A DNA stretch of 64,000 nt from an uncultured Maribacter sp. (GTDB lineage Bacteria; Bacteroidota; Bacteroidia; Flavobacteriales; Flavobacteriaceae): positions 310,001 to 374,000 of the forward strand of contig NZ_CANMRY010000003.1 in assembly GCF_947500405.1 (NCBI RefSeq), given 5' to 3'. Of this stretch, positions 8,801 to 17,652 are shown in pieces (within the stretch, counting starts at the first letter, position 1; every line of letters begins with the position of its first letter). The notes beneath the pieces were generated by a model. The model was not told the origin of the DNA and searched no databases. It saw only the letters and a program-made list of their open reading frames with translations. The translations under genes and the position numbers were made by a program.

Positions 8801-10678
8801 TTAATTTTTATATTTTCTTACTTTATCTAACCACGTGAATTTTAAAATAACGGTAGTTATAATAAACACTACAAGAGCTAACCACATTTTTGGATAATCT
8901 CTTATCATGAGGTATATGGGTAATAATATCATACTAGATTGCCAAACAATTCCAACAATACAGTTTAGCATATCACTTACAAAGTCCTTGTTTTTTTCAA
9001 AATTCTCATCTTCATCTTTAAGAACTCTATAAACAGGATTCCACCAACCCCAAGGGCGCACATTAGAATAAAAACTTTTTAGAGTCTCCATACTTGTTGG
9101 AGGCGTAAGACAAGTTCCTAAAAAAGAACCCAATATAGACACTATAAATATTACGGGAAACACATAAATAGCTGGCATATGTGCAGCATCGCACATCCAG
9201 GTTCCTACTTCAAAATTGTCTTTATTTTGATCTAGTAAAAATTGAATAGTTGCAATAAATAAACCTGATGTCATACCCCAGAAATAACCCCAACCATTAA
9301 AACGCCACCAAATCCATTTTAAGAAATTTGCTGCTACGTAACCGCCAAAAAGTGCACTTGTTATCCATAATGTTAATGAATTGATAGACTCTGCAAAAAA
9401 ACCCATAAACACACCTAAAGCTACAATAGCAAAAGATGCTAAATGACTTGCTTTTATATAGTGCTTTGGTGTAGCCAAAGGTTTAAAATACTTTTTATAA
9501 ATATCATTAACTATGTATGCAGGCCCCGAATTTACATAAGCCGAAAAGGTTGACATAAAAGCCGCTAAAAGTCCTGCTAACAACAACCCTTTTATACCTA
9601 CTGGTACATGATTGTTGATTACTTTGGGTAAAATAACCTCTAAATCCCCAAGACTTAGTGAACTGGAACTTGCCATTTCGGGAGCCAAATACACTAATCC
9701 TAAAACAACGATACCCCCAATAAGTAAATATCTTGGTATAAAAAGTACAAGGTTTGTGAATCCACTCATATATGCAGCTTCTTTTACAGACCTTGTAGAC
9801 AAAATACGTTGCATATCATAACTTGGTGTAGGACCTGCAATACTTGCAAAAAACCCTTTAAAAAGAGACATACCAATAAACGCACCAAACATTTTATAAC
9901 CATGTGTGTCTATAAGTTCATTAAACGCTTCGAACTTTCCAGTCCACGAACCTTCTAGTTCAGCTCCAAAAAACAAATTACTCCATTGTTCAGACAATAC
10001 GCTGGTAATTTCTACATCTGTTACATTAATAAACGCATAACCTGCCACCAAGACTCCTGCGAGTACCATAATAAAATATTGCAACACTTCTGTAGCAACT
10101 ACAGAAAACATACCACCTTTAATAGTATAAATAGTAGTTAAAAATATGATGATTAAAGCATAATTTTGATCTGAGCTTAATAACACAGCATCTCCCATCA
10201 TAAGTGTTAAATCCCATGGTAAAATAATGGTCATAAACTTACCAACACCTTCAAAAAAATAGGCTATAAAACCAACAGATGCTATTATAGCAAAAATAGC
10301 TACAATTAAGTGAGAGGCTCTTCCAGATTTACCATCTCCGAAACGTGTTAAAATCCATTCAGAACCAGTCATTATATTGGAGCGCCTTATCCATGCAGCT
10401 AAAAATATCATTACGAATATCTGGTTAAAAATTGGCCACACCCACATAAACATAAAACTCTTTACGCCATACAAGAAAAGAATACCAACCATCCAAGCTG
10501 TACCAGAAACATCAAACATACCCGAACCATTACTTAAGCCTAAGTAATACCATTTAATGCTTTTTCCGCCAAGGAAATAAGAACTTAACCCTTTTGATGC
10601 CTTTTTGGAAATCCAAATTCCAACACCTAGGGTTAGTACTACATATAATATGATAATTGTAACATCAATACTATTCAT
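8801..10678 (-). CDS. Sodium:solute symporter (SSS family) transporter
   Basis: A 625-residue inner-membrane protein of the SGLT/SSS fold with about 14 hydrophobic segments. It opens with DVTIIILYVVLTLGVGIW, then SSYFLGGKSIKWYYLGLSNGSGMFD, the usual first-helix region of sugar-type SSS carriers. Later parts include LIVAIFAIIASVGFIAYFFEG and LLLAGLLAAFMSTFSAYVNSGPAYIVND, the conserved sodium-site helix. It probably imports a mannose-containing sugar with Na+. The start overlaps the upstream GH92 stop by one base (TAATG), and GH130 follows after 9 bases. The substrate is therefore probably Man-beta-1,4-GlcNAc or mannose. No SusC/SusD pair is visible in the window. Confidence 0.9.
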   Translation of the reverse strand: MNSIDVTIIILYVVLTLGVGIWISKKASKGLSSYFLGGKSIKWYYLGLSNGSGMFDVSGTAWMVGILFLYGVKSFMFMWVWPIFNQIFVMIFLAAWIRRSNIMTGSEWILTRFGDGKSGRASHLIVAIFAIIASVGFIAYFFEGVGKFMTIILPWDLTLMMGDAVLLSSDQNYALIIIFLTTIYTIKGGMFSVVATEVLQYFIMVLAGVLVAGYAFINVTDVEITSVLSEQWSNLFFGAELEGSWTGKFEAFNELIDTHGYKMFGAFIGMSLFKGFFASIAGPTPSYDMQRILSTRSVKEAAYMSGFTNLVLFIPRYLLIGGIVVLGLVYLAPEMASSSSLSLGDLEVILPKVINNHVPVGIKGLLLAGLLAAFMSTFSAYVNSGPAYIVNDIYKKYFKPLATPKHYIKASHLASFAIVALGVFMGFFAESINSLTLWITSALFGGYVAANFLKWIWWRFNGWGYFWGMTSGLFIATIQFLLDQNKDNFEVGTWMCDAAHMPAIYVFPVIFIVSILGSFLGTCLTPPTSMETLKSFYSNVRPWGWWNPVYRVLKDEDENFEKNKDFVSDMLNCIVGIVWQSSMILLPIYLMIRDYPKMWLALVVFIITTVILKFTWLDKVRKYKN

Positions 10679-12933
10679 TATTCTTTTATAAGTTTAGTTA
10701 TTCCCCAACTCTTATTAGGCACTGCTCCCATTATAAAATGTAATGTTCCACCATCTAATATTTTTTTATGTGATATAGATGTTTCATTAAAAATAGCTCC
10801 ATTAAGTGTTGCAGATTGTATGTAGATATTTTTGCTAGATACCCCTTCAGCTATTATGCTAAATGTTTTATCTTTTGGTAGGTTTATAGTTGTCTTCTCA
10901 AAAATAGGACTCCCAATTTCATACTCAGCTAAAGCCGGATTTAAAGGATACAAACCTATAGAACTTAACACGTACCATGCACTCATTTGCCCACAGTCTT
11001 CATTACCACTTAACCCATTTGGAGTGGTATTATATTGCGTATCTAAAATATGCTTTACCCAGTATTGAGTTCGCCATGGTTTCCCCGCTTTATTAAACAA
11101 ATATGCAATATGATGACTAGGTTCGTTACCATGTGCGTATTGACCTATTAAACCAGATATATCTACTGATACATTATCCCCTGTAATTTCTGAATTCTCC
11201 CTAAATAACTGTTCTAATCTACTAGTAAAGATTTCGTAATTTCCGTGAAGTTTAATGAAATTTTCAACATTATGCGGCACAAACCAACTGTGCTGCCATG
11301 CATTACCTTCTGTATAATCTGTATGTTCTCTATGATTAGAGTGTTTAGGATCAAAGGGTTTATTCCATGATACTCCATCATCAGACTTTCCACGCATAAA
11401 ACCTGTTTCTTTATCAAACAAATGTTGATATGCTTTAGAGCGTTCTAAAAAGAAGTTATAGTCTTCATTTTTACCTAATGCCTTTGCCATTTGTGCAACA
11501 CACCAATCATTATAAGCATATTCAAGTGTTATAGTAACCGACTCATCTTGTAAATTATAAGGAATATAGCCATGTTTTTTATAATGTACTAGCCCTCTTT
11601 CATCCTGCATCATAGTTGTTTTCATAGCTTCGTACGCTTTTTCAGCATCAAAACCACGAATACCTTTTACATAAGCTTCCACAATTACTGGTATGGAATG
11701 ATAGCCCGTCATGGTATTTGTTTCATTCCCATATAACGTCCACACGGGAAGTATTTTTTTTGTTTCATAATACGCCAACATAGACTTTACAATATCGGTA
11801 ACTTTGTTGGGCGCTATTAATGTAAGTAAAGGATGTTCAGCTCTAAAGGTATCCCATAGCGATAGTGTTGAATAAGCGGTATAATTATCCGCTTTTATAA
11901 TGCTATCGTTTTCTTTTCTAAACTGTCCATTTTTATCACTAAAAGTTACTGGAGCCAGTTGGCTATGGTATAATGCTGTATAAAATATCGTTTTTAAAGA
12001 GTCTACTGGTGTTTCTACTACAATATTAGCTAAAGCACTATTCCATATACCTTCTGTTTCTTTTTTAACTACATCAAAATTAAAACCATTTGTTTCTAAA
12101 TTGTCTTTAGCATTTGCAACACTTACTGAAGACACTGCTACTTTTACCAATAATTTTTCATCATTGTTAGTTTCAAAAAATAGCTGTGATGCAGTTTTTA
12201 TTCCCTCTGAAATGTTACTATTACTTAGAATGCCATCTGCATAAAGCTTTGAATTTGATATAGGTTTTGAAAACTTGGCAACGAAAAATACTTTCTGATT
12301 TTTTGCCCATCCTTCACTAAACCTGTACCCACTAATGGTTTGCTCATCTTCAATAGTTATAGCAGATTTTGTTGCTTTATCCCAATTTATGGCAAAGCCT
12401 AAATTAATAACTACAGATTGCTTCTCATCTTTTTTAAAAGTATATTTATGATAGGCAGTTCTTTTTGATGTTGTTATTTCTACATTTATTTTAGGATCTT
12501 CTAAAAAAACTTGGTAATATCCAGGCGTAGCTATTTCATTTTCATGATTGTATTTAGACTTATAGCATAAACTGTCTCTAGATTTTGGGGTTATTGATAA
12601 ATCAACTTCTCTATTTATTGGCATAAAAAGAATATCAGCCAAATCTCCAATACCCGTTCCACTTAAACTTAAATGGCTAAACCCAATGGCTATAGAATCT
12701 GAATAATGATAACCAGAACACCAATCCCAATCACTTATACCATTCACTGGACTAACTTGTAACATTCCAAAGGGAATAGTAGCACCTGGATAGGTATGAC
12801 CATGCCCTCCGGTACCAATAAAAGGGTTTACTTTAGTTATTAAAGTAGTTTTAGTACCTTTAACTAGCGCCTTTTTATCTTTACAACTAAATAAAAATAC
12901 TACTAAAAAAAAAAGTTTAATTAAAGGCTTCAT
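10678..12933 (-). CDS. GH92 family alpha-mannosidase, lipoprotein
   Basis: First gene of the glycan operon: 751 residues, with a lipoprotein signal ending in FLFSC. Family motifs run in order: VNPFIGTGGHGHTYPGA and IPFGMLQVSP; YSTLSLWDTFRAEHPLLTL; GNEPSHHIAYLFN; and SGNEDCGQMSAWYVL, with the catalytic glutamate near residue 645. It has the same architecture as the gene at 3359-5635, and the two are clear paralogues. They probably cut different mannose linkages in sequence, as in other GH92 sets. The gene overlaps the symporter start by one base. A divergent LytS/LytTR pair begins 133 bases away. Confidence 0.95.
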   Translation of the reverse strand: MKPLIKLFFLVVFLFSCKDKKALVKGTKTTLITKVNPFIGTGGHGHTYPGATIPFGMLQVSPVNGISDWDWCSGYHYSDSIAIGFSHLSLSGTGIGDLADILFMPINREVDLSITPKSRDSLCYKSKYNHENEIATPGYYQVFLEDPKINVEITTSKRTAYHKYTFKKDEKQSVVINLGFAINWDKATKSAITIEDEQTISGYRFSEGWAKNQKVFFVAKFSKPISNSKLYADGILSNSNISEGIKTASQLFFETNNDEKLLVKVAVSSVSVANAKDNLETNGFNFDVVKKETEGIWNSALANIVVETPVDSLKTIFYTALYHSQLAPVTFSDKNGQFRKENDSIIKADNYTAYSTLSLWDTFRAEHPLLTLIAPNKVTDIVKSMLAYYETKKILPVWTLYGNETNTMTGYHSIPVIVEAYVKGIRGFDAEKAYEAMKTTMMQDERGLVHYKKHGYIPYNLQDESVTITLEYAYNDWCVAQMAKALGKNEDYNFFLERSKAYQHLFDKETGFMRGKSDDGVSWNKPFDPKHSNHREHTDYTEGNAWQHSWFVPHNVENFIKLHGNYEIFTSRLEQLFRENSEITGDNVSVDISGLIGQYAHGNEPSHHIAYLFNKAGKPWRTQYWVKHILDTQYNTTPNGLSGNEDCGQMSAWYVLSSIGLYPLNPALAEYEIGSPIFEKTTINLPKDKTFSIIAEGVSSKNIYIQSATLNGAIFNETSISHKKILDGGTLHFIMGAVPNKSWGITKLIKE

Positions 12934-13010
12934 AGTGAATAATTCTTGATAATATAAAAATTCATAATTTTATCGAAATCACAAATAATTTTAGACGGAT
13001 AACATCTTAA

Positions 13011-13018
13011 CAAAGCTA
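13011..13018 (-). promoter_or_regulatory. Candidate -7 box for the N-glycan operon
   Basis: On the minus strand this reads TAGCTTTG, an exact match to the Bacteroidota -7 consensus TAnnTTTG. It lies about 78 bases upstream of the GH92 ATG at 12933. I found no convincing -33 TTTG. It is a short match in an AT-rich gap, so support is moderate. Confidence 0.35.
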
Positions 13019-13034
13019 AACACCTAATTTAATC

Positions 13035-13042
13035 TAAGTTTG
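13035..13042 (+). promoter_or_regulatory. Candidate -7 box for the LytS/LytTR pair
   Basis: TAAGTTTG matches TAnnTTTG exactly on the plus strand, 24 bases before the kinase ATG at 13067. That predicts a short leader of about 18 bases. It sits back to back with the minus-strand box at 13011-13018, so the two operons could share control sites. Confidence 0.4.
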
Positions 13043-13066
13043 ATTCGTTAGAAAAAACAAACATCT

Positions 13067-14140
13067 ATGCCAAATATAAAGCTTGATTCTGGGCGTAATT
13101 ATAAAGTATCAATAACCTATCATATCATTTTTTGGTTGATTTACTTTTCATTTAATACTTTAAGATGGGGAAGCTATTTTAATGATTATGTATACTCCTT
13201 AAAAACCAATTTAATTGGATTTCCTATTCATATGATATTGTCTTACATGACAATTTATCTACTAATTCCTAAGTTACTTTTCAAAAAAAAATATTTAGTA
13301 TTTATAGTTACTTTATTGGCTAGTATATTTTTAATGGTACTTTTAAAATTTAATTTAACCTACTTCTTGGTAAGTACCAATGTTTGGCCAGAAGGACCTT
13401 CTGTAACTACTAATTTCACATTAAATTATGCAATAGACATGATGATTGGGGAACTTTATGTTATTACCTTTGTAACTGCCATTAAAATTACTCTCGACTT
13501 TTTACAAGAACATAAACGCGTAACTGACTTAGAAAAGGCAAATCTTGAAACAGAATTATTATTTTTAAAAACTCAAATTTCTCCTCATTTTTTTTTTAAT
13601 ACCCTCAACAACATTCACTCCCTAGCTATAGAAAAATCTGACAAAACGTCAAAAATAATTTTAAAACTATCCGAGTTAATGCGTTATCTTTTGTATGAAA
13701 CAAGAAAAAAACGACAAACATTAGAAAACGAAATTCTTTGCATTCAAAATTACTTAGACTTAGAAAAAGTAAGACATGATAATACATTAGAGGTTAAAAT
13801 GTCTATTTCTGGAGATATAAAAGATAAGAAAATTGCCCCCATTTTATTACTTGCATTTATTGAAAATGCTTTTAAACATGGTGTGAATAAAAATATTGGT
13901 TATGTAAAAATCAATATATCATTAGTCATTAAAGAAAACTTTCTCTACTTTACAGTTTCAAACCCAATGCCTTCTGAAGTTACCCAAACAAATCACATTG
14001 GCCATTCTGGAGGTATAGGCCTTAAAAACGTAAGTAAACGACTTGCTCTAGGCTATGATGAAAACGACTACGAACTAACTCTCAAAGAAGAACAGTTGAC
14101 AAATACTTTTTTTGTAGAACTTAAAATAAGAGTATCATGA
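13067..14140 (+). CDS. LytS-type sensor histidine kinase (His_kinase family)
   Basis: 357 residues. There are four membrane spans in the first 145 residues (segments near 20-35, 48-66, 75-95, 120-140), and no recognisable periplasmic sensor domain. A short coiled linker follows (FLQEHKRVTDLEKANLETEL). The His_kinase box is LKTQISPHFFFNTLNN, with H174 the likely phosphorylated histidine. The HATPase region contains LLLAFIENAFKHG and GGIGLKNVSKRLAL. It overlaps the next gene by ATGA, so the two form a two-component pair. Its divergent position points to control of the N-glycan operon, though the signal is unknown. Confidence 0.9.
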   Translation: MPNIKLDSGRNYKVSITYHIIFWLIYFSFNTLRWGSYFNDYVYSLKTNLIGFPIHMILSYMTIYLLIPKLLFKKKYLVFIVTLLASIFLMVLLKFNLTYFLVSTNVWPEGPSVTTNFTLNYAIDMMIGELYVITFVTAIKITLDFLQEHKRVTDLEKANLETELLFLKTQISPHFFFNTLNNIHSLAIEKSDKTSKIILKLSELMRYLLYETRKKRQTLENEILCIQNYLDLEKVRHDNTLEVKMSISGDIKDKKIAPILLLAFIENAFKHGVNKNIGYVKINISLVIKENFLYFTVSNPMPSEVTQTNHIGHSGGIGLKNVSKRLALGYDENDYELTLKEEQLTNTFFVELKIRVS

Positions 14141-14862
14141 GTATAAAATGTTTAATAATAGATGATGAACCATTAGCTATAAATGTTGTAAAAAATTATT
14201 TAAAACAAATAGAAGGTTATGAACTTGTAAATACATTTAACAATGCTATAGATGCCTTAAACTTTTTAAAAAAAAATACCGTTGATGTTATTTTTTTAGA
14301 TATAAACATGCCAGTTTTAGATGGATTAGGGTTTATTAAAAGCCTTAAAAACCCACCTTTACTAGTTGTTACTACCGCATATCATGAATTTGCTGTTCAA
14401 ACCTATGAATTAGATGTTATAGATTACCTAGTAAAACCTATTGAATTTCCAAGGTTTTTAAATGCGCTAAATAAAATTACTAGGAGATTAAAAATTGATA
14501 ATAAATCTAATAATGACCTACAAAATTCTAAAAAAGTGCGCCGGCATCTTTTTATTAAGATTGATAAGAAAAAAATGAAGAAAATATTCTTAGATGAAAT
14601 TCTTATTATTGAATGTTTAAAAGATTATTTAAAAATTAATACCTCAGCAGGAAAATACATAATTCATAGCACCTTAGCTAATTTCACTAATTTACTTCCA
14701 GAGCAGGATTTTATACGAATACATAGATCTTATACTGTGGCCATAGATAAAATTGACGTTGTTGAAGGAAGTAGCATTGAGATTGAAGGCATAAGATATA
14801 CTATTGGAAGATCTTATGTTGAGAATGTAAAAAGTAAAATACTAAACTATAAAACTCACTAA
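14137..14862 (+). CDS. LytTR family response regulator
   Basis: 241 residues. The receiver domain (1-120) has the acidic pair DDE near residue 9, phosphoacceptor D55 in VIFLDINMP and the conserved lysine in DYLVKP. A LytTR DNA-binding domain fills residues 135-240 (LFIKIDKKKMKKIFLDEILIIE, FIRIHRSYTVAIDKID). It overlaps the kinase gene by four bases and is its evident partner. LytTR proteins bind paired direct repeats, but I did not find a clear pair in the 12934-13066 gap. Confidence 0.92.
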   Translation: MSIKCLIIDDEPLAINVVKNYLKQIEGYELVNTFNNAIDALNFLKKNTVDVIFLDINMPVLDGLGFIKSLKNPPLLVVTTAYHEFAVQTYELDVIDYLVKPIEFPRFLNALNKITRRLKIDNKSNNDLQNSKKVRRHLFIKIDKKKMKKIFLDEILIIECLKDYLKINTSAGKYIIHSTLANFTNLLPEQDFIRIHRSYTVAIDKIDVVEGSSIEIEGIRYTIGRSYVENVKSKILNYKTH

Positions 14863-15219
14863 CAGTTTATCAAAAAATGATAATGCTTAAACGCTTCTAT
14901 CGTAGTCTACCATATACCGACTTTATTATATTTCTTTACAGCTAACTAGTATCCATTTTTAACGTTAGGGACTACTTAATAAACTAGGTGCCTTTTTTGT
15001 TGGCTGTTTCATTTCAAATCAAGGATTGGGTCATAGCCACAGTTGGCTTAGTTTACTTTTTTCTACGTCTCGTATTATGGCGATTACTGCATTGATTCTT
15101 TTTAAAAGTTTAACTTCAATGGTTCTTCTTGTGCTTTATAAAAATAGGCCTAAATAGTTGAGGAGTATATATTCTACTTCAACTATATAGCAAATTTGTA
15201 ATAAAAAATCCTTATAACA
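14863..15219. other. Intergenic gap between convergent genes, no gene recognised
   Basis: 357 bases between a plus-strand and a minus-strand gene end. The part around 14,990-15,160 has a slightly higher GC content than its surroundings and an open plus frame of about 54 codons without a proper start. This could be an old gene remnant. An 8-bp perfect stem (15154-15161 with 15179-15186, 17-base loop) sits before the minus-strand gene end. It has no T-run on the plus strand, so it is not a clear terminator. I cannot assign any of it. Confidence 0.4.
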
Positions 15220-15783
15220 TTAATCTGCATTAGAAATCTTAGAAATCTCTTTTAAATATAATTTGGACACTGAATTACTGTAAATTGGATTTCCAACCAA
15301 TATAATCTCGTTTTTTTTGTTTAATAAAAATGTGTTATTGTTTTTTTGTTCAAGGTTAAAACCATTCTTCGTTATTACTTCGTTTTTTTTATCATTAAAA
15401 TAGGGATACGTGAATTGTAAGTAATTTGCATTTGTACTTTCAAATGTCATTAAATCATCATTAGAATACAGCAAAAAAACATACCCAACTAAGGTTGTAT
15501 CGGTAGATTTCATAAAATCTTTCCATTTATCAAATTCTTCTATACAAGTTCCACAGCTTGCATCGATAATCGTCATAATTTTAACCTTTTTTTCAAGAGG
15601 AGATAATGGGTTCCTTTCAAGAGTTCTCTTATTAGAAAGTTTAGGAAGATACACTTGCTTTCCTAACCAAGGTTTAATCTCTTTACTAATCCTACGTATT
15701 TCATTGTTCTTACAAGAGTAAATTAAGCTTATGAAACATACTCCCATGAATAGTACTAGAGTCTTTTTAAATTCACAGCGCAT
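15220..15783 (-). CDS. Thioredoxin-fold lipoprotein with CxxC motif
   Basis: 187 residues with a lipoprotein signal ending in LIYSC (Cys24). A strand-turn MTIIDASCGTCIEEF places a CGTC pair at residues 77 and 80, the arrangement of TlpA/thioredoxin-like proteins. The remainder is a diverged thioredoxin-like fold (TTLVGYVFLLYSND, NGFNLEQKNNNTFLLNKKNEI, ILVGNPIYS). It overlaps the upstream propeller gene by 11 bases, so the two are translated together. In the periplasm it may reduce or form disulfides, plausibly in the four-cysteine NVEALA peptide upstream, but that link is inference. The match to classic TlpA is weak outside the CxxC region. Confidence 0.7.
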   Translation of the reverse strand: MRCEFKKTLVLFMGVCFISLIYSCKNNEIRRISKEIKPWLGKQVYLPKLSNKRTLERNPLSPLEKKVKIMTIIDASCGTCIEEFDKWKDFMKSTDTTLVGYVFLLYSNDDLMTFESTNANYLQFTYPYFNDKKNEVITKNGFNLEQKNNNTFLLNKKNEIILVGNPIYSNSVSKLYLKEISKISNAD

Positions 15784-16807
15784 ATTTAATGATATTAGAA
15801 TCTTTACTATCTAAGGATCCTGCATACAGAATTTCGTCTTTATCATCAATTGCAATAGAACTTACTTCCCTATCTAGTTTATATTTCTTGATTGGGTTTC
15901 CTTTCCAATCAAAAACATAAACCATATTCGATGTAAAATAGTCCATAAATGCTTCAGAATTCTTGCCTTTCAAAATTTTCCCACTGTAGAGTGTATAAAT
16001 ATATTTTGAAGAAACAGCACTGGTAATAAATCCATTTTTAGGATTCTTCGAAGGTTCTGTTTTTCTTATTTTCTCACTAACAACCTCTTTTTCCTCTGTA
16101 CTCCACCAAGATTTTTCATTTAGGTCTACTTCCCCTTTATCATATTCTACTAACCCCATTATTGCAGACTTCGATTGAAAATATACACACTTATTTTTGT
16201 TTGGATGATTATAAAAAAAGGCTTGCTCTACTAAGGGACCATTATGGTAATTATATTTTTGTTCTATTTTGTAATTTTCAATGTTCATTGTACTAATCTT
16301 ATTTTCAAAACTTCCACCTACTACATAACCTCCATAGGCATAAGTAGAATGTAAAAAATTACCTCCATTATTTTTAATTTCAATATAAGAAAGAGGTGCA
16401 TCAACTTTTCTTTTTAGGCTATCTAAAGAAAAACTATAGTAATTAAAATTATCCGTCACATATAACAATCTGTTTTTAGAATCAAGAGAAAAAGTAGAAA
16501 TAGGAGCTTTCATTTCGTAAGGCCCCCTTCCTCTTTTACAAAATCCTCGAGCCTGCCCAGTTATTAAATTCACAATTTTTAAATTATACTCAGGGTCAGG
16601 GTCACTTATAATTAAAAGGTTTTCTGCATTTAACATTTCATACATACTTGAAAAAAAAAGAGTATCTGATTTTAGTATAACTTCATTTCCAACTAATTCT
16701 TTAATGTCTGTAGAATTAAAAAATTCTTCGAAAGAATCTAATTGTTTTTCCTTTTTACAGGACATAAAAATGAGTAAAATAAAAAAAGATATTATTGTAA
16801 GTTTCAT
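15773..16807 (-). CDS. BF3164-type six-bladed beta-propeller lipoprotein
   Basis: 344 residues with a lipobox, LIFMSC. The sequence shows repeated propeller-like strands: LLIISDPDPEYNLKIVNLITG, the GRGPYEMKAPIST turn characteristic of the BF3164/six-bladed propeller family, SKNRLLYVTDNFNYY, YVFDWKGNPIKKYKLD and IAIDDKDEILYAGSLD. Family members occur next to NVEALA peptide genes across Bacteroidota, and this one lies 200 bases downstream of such a gene. The biochemical role is unknown; a surface or periplasmic binding partner for the peptide is a reasonable guess. It overlaps the thioredoxin-like gene downstream by 11 bases. Confidence 0.82.
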   Translation of the reverse strand: MKLTIISFFILLIFMSCKKEKQLDSFEEFFNSTDIKELVGNEVILKSDTLFFSSMYEMLNAENLLIISDPDPEYNLKIVNLITGQARGFCKRGRGPYEMKAPISTFSLDSKNRLLYVTDNFNYYSFSLDSLKRKVDAPLSYIEIKNNGGNFLHSTYAYGGYVVGGSFENKISTMNIENYKIEQKYNYHNGPLVEQAFFYNHPNKNKCVYFQSKSAIMGLVEYDKGEVDLNEKSWWSTEEKEVVSEKIRKTEPSKNPKNGFITSAVSSKYIYTLYSGKILKGKNSEAFMDYFTSNMVYVFDWKGNPIKKYKLDREVSSIAIDDKDEILYAGSLDSKDSNIIKYAL

Positions 16808-16909
16808 AAAAAATAAGTTTGTGTTCTTTTTCTAAATTAAACAAAGGCGCTCATTTACAATAATTATTGTAGAAACACCTTTGCAATTAGTATATAATTA
16901 TACCCCATA

Positions 16910-16938
16910 ATGAATATTTAAAAAAATTAAATATTCAT
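16910..16938 (-). terminator. AT-rich hairpin after the NVEALA gene
   Basis: A perfect 12-bp inverted repeat, ATGAATATTTAA with its complement, around a five-A loop. It lies about 70 bases downstream of the peptide gene stop on the minus strand. It is AT-only apart from one pair, and no strong U-run follows. It may weakly terminate the transcript or protect its 3' end, making the peptide mRNA more abundant than the downstream genes. Confidence 0.35.
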
Positions 16939-17007
16939 ATACAAAAATACATCACTAAACCGTTTCACTTTTGCTATTTATAGAGGGTAATATTCTCTCT
17001 CAAAAAA

Positions 17008-17259
17008 TTATCTACAATCCCAATATGGTATTCCGAGGTATACTCCACCATTTGGTACAGTTTTGCAAATTTGCCTACCTGGAGCACAATAAAGAGCAAC
17101 TGTACAATCTTCTGCGTTTGCACTAGCTATTGCATCTAGACCAACTAAATCTGTATCTCCTGATGAAAAACCTTCGCTATTTGTGGTAAGCGTTAAAACC
17201 ATTACAAAAGCAGCCATTACTGCAAACAATGCATATTTTATTTTTTTAATATTTTTCAT
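17008..17259 (-). CDS. NVEALA-type exported peptide precursor
   Basis: 83 residues. Lys-rich N-terminus (MKNIKKIKYA), one hydrophobic helix at residues 9-26, then a short acidic spacer and the element LDAIASANAE at 41-50. I align this element with the NVEALA motif that precedes the mature part in this Bacteroidota family. The last 33 residues hold four cysteines (52, 58, 65, 82) with Gly, Pro and aromatic residues, typical of a small disulfide-stabilised peptide. The motif itself is degenerate (no literal NVEALA), so the family call rests on layout and neighbours: propeller, CxxC protein, RND pumps and a dedicated signal peptidase. The role is unknown; signal, toxin and cell-surface peptide are all possible. 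Confidence 0.72.
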   Translation of the reverse strand: MKNIKKIKYALFAVMAAFVMVLTLTTNSEGFSSGDTDLVGLDAIASANAEDCTVALYCAPGRQICKTVPNGGVYLGIPYWDCR

Positions 17260-17618
17260 AATTTATATTTTGTTTTATTTATAATTAATAAAATGTTAAC
17301 ATGAGGATAATATCTCCCTATTTATTAAAGCTAAACTTCCTCCTCTTATTATCTATTTTAAATTTAATTCATTGGCAGATTATTTAATTTAGGTTATACT
17401 TTTTTTGAAAAAATTATCTCTTAATTATTGCTATAAACATAGAATATATTATTACTTCATAATTTTTCATCATTGGCTATATAATAACACACTATACTCT
17501 ACTTTTTTAGATGTATACAATATACAAATTTGTAGGAATATATGCTATTAAAAAGAAAGAATATTATATGAAAAATGAATTTTAAAAATTAGTTTTGACT
17601 ACTAGCAAGTCTTTTTCA
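17260..17618. other. AT-rich upstream region of the NVEALA gene
   Basis: No gene seen. On the minus strand it contains a purine-rich stretch (AAGAGGAGGAAG near 17335) and TAGCTTTA, one base off the -7 consensus, about 70 bases before the peptide ATG. This is a plausible but unproven promoter. Confidence 0.3.
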
Positions 17619-17650
17619 AAAAAAAAGAGCACTTATGGTAATTACTCTTA
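17619..17650 (-). terminator. Intrinsic terminator after the second RND gene
   Basis: On the minus strand AAGAGTA pairs with TGCTCTT (one G-U pair) across an 11-base loop and is followed by a run of nine or more T. It starts 3 bases after the stop of the RND gene at 17653. The G-U pair works only in the minus-strand RNA, which supports its direction. Confidence 0.65.
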
Positions 17651-17652
17651 AT

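Noticed and set aside
14990-15160. Possible transposase or gene remnant in the convergent gap
   Set aside because: A partly open frame and slightly different composition are visible, but no family motif, terminal repeat or target duplication could be identified.
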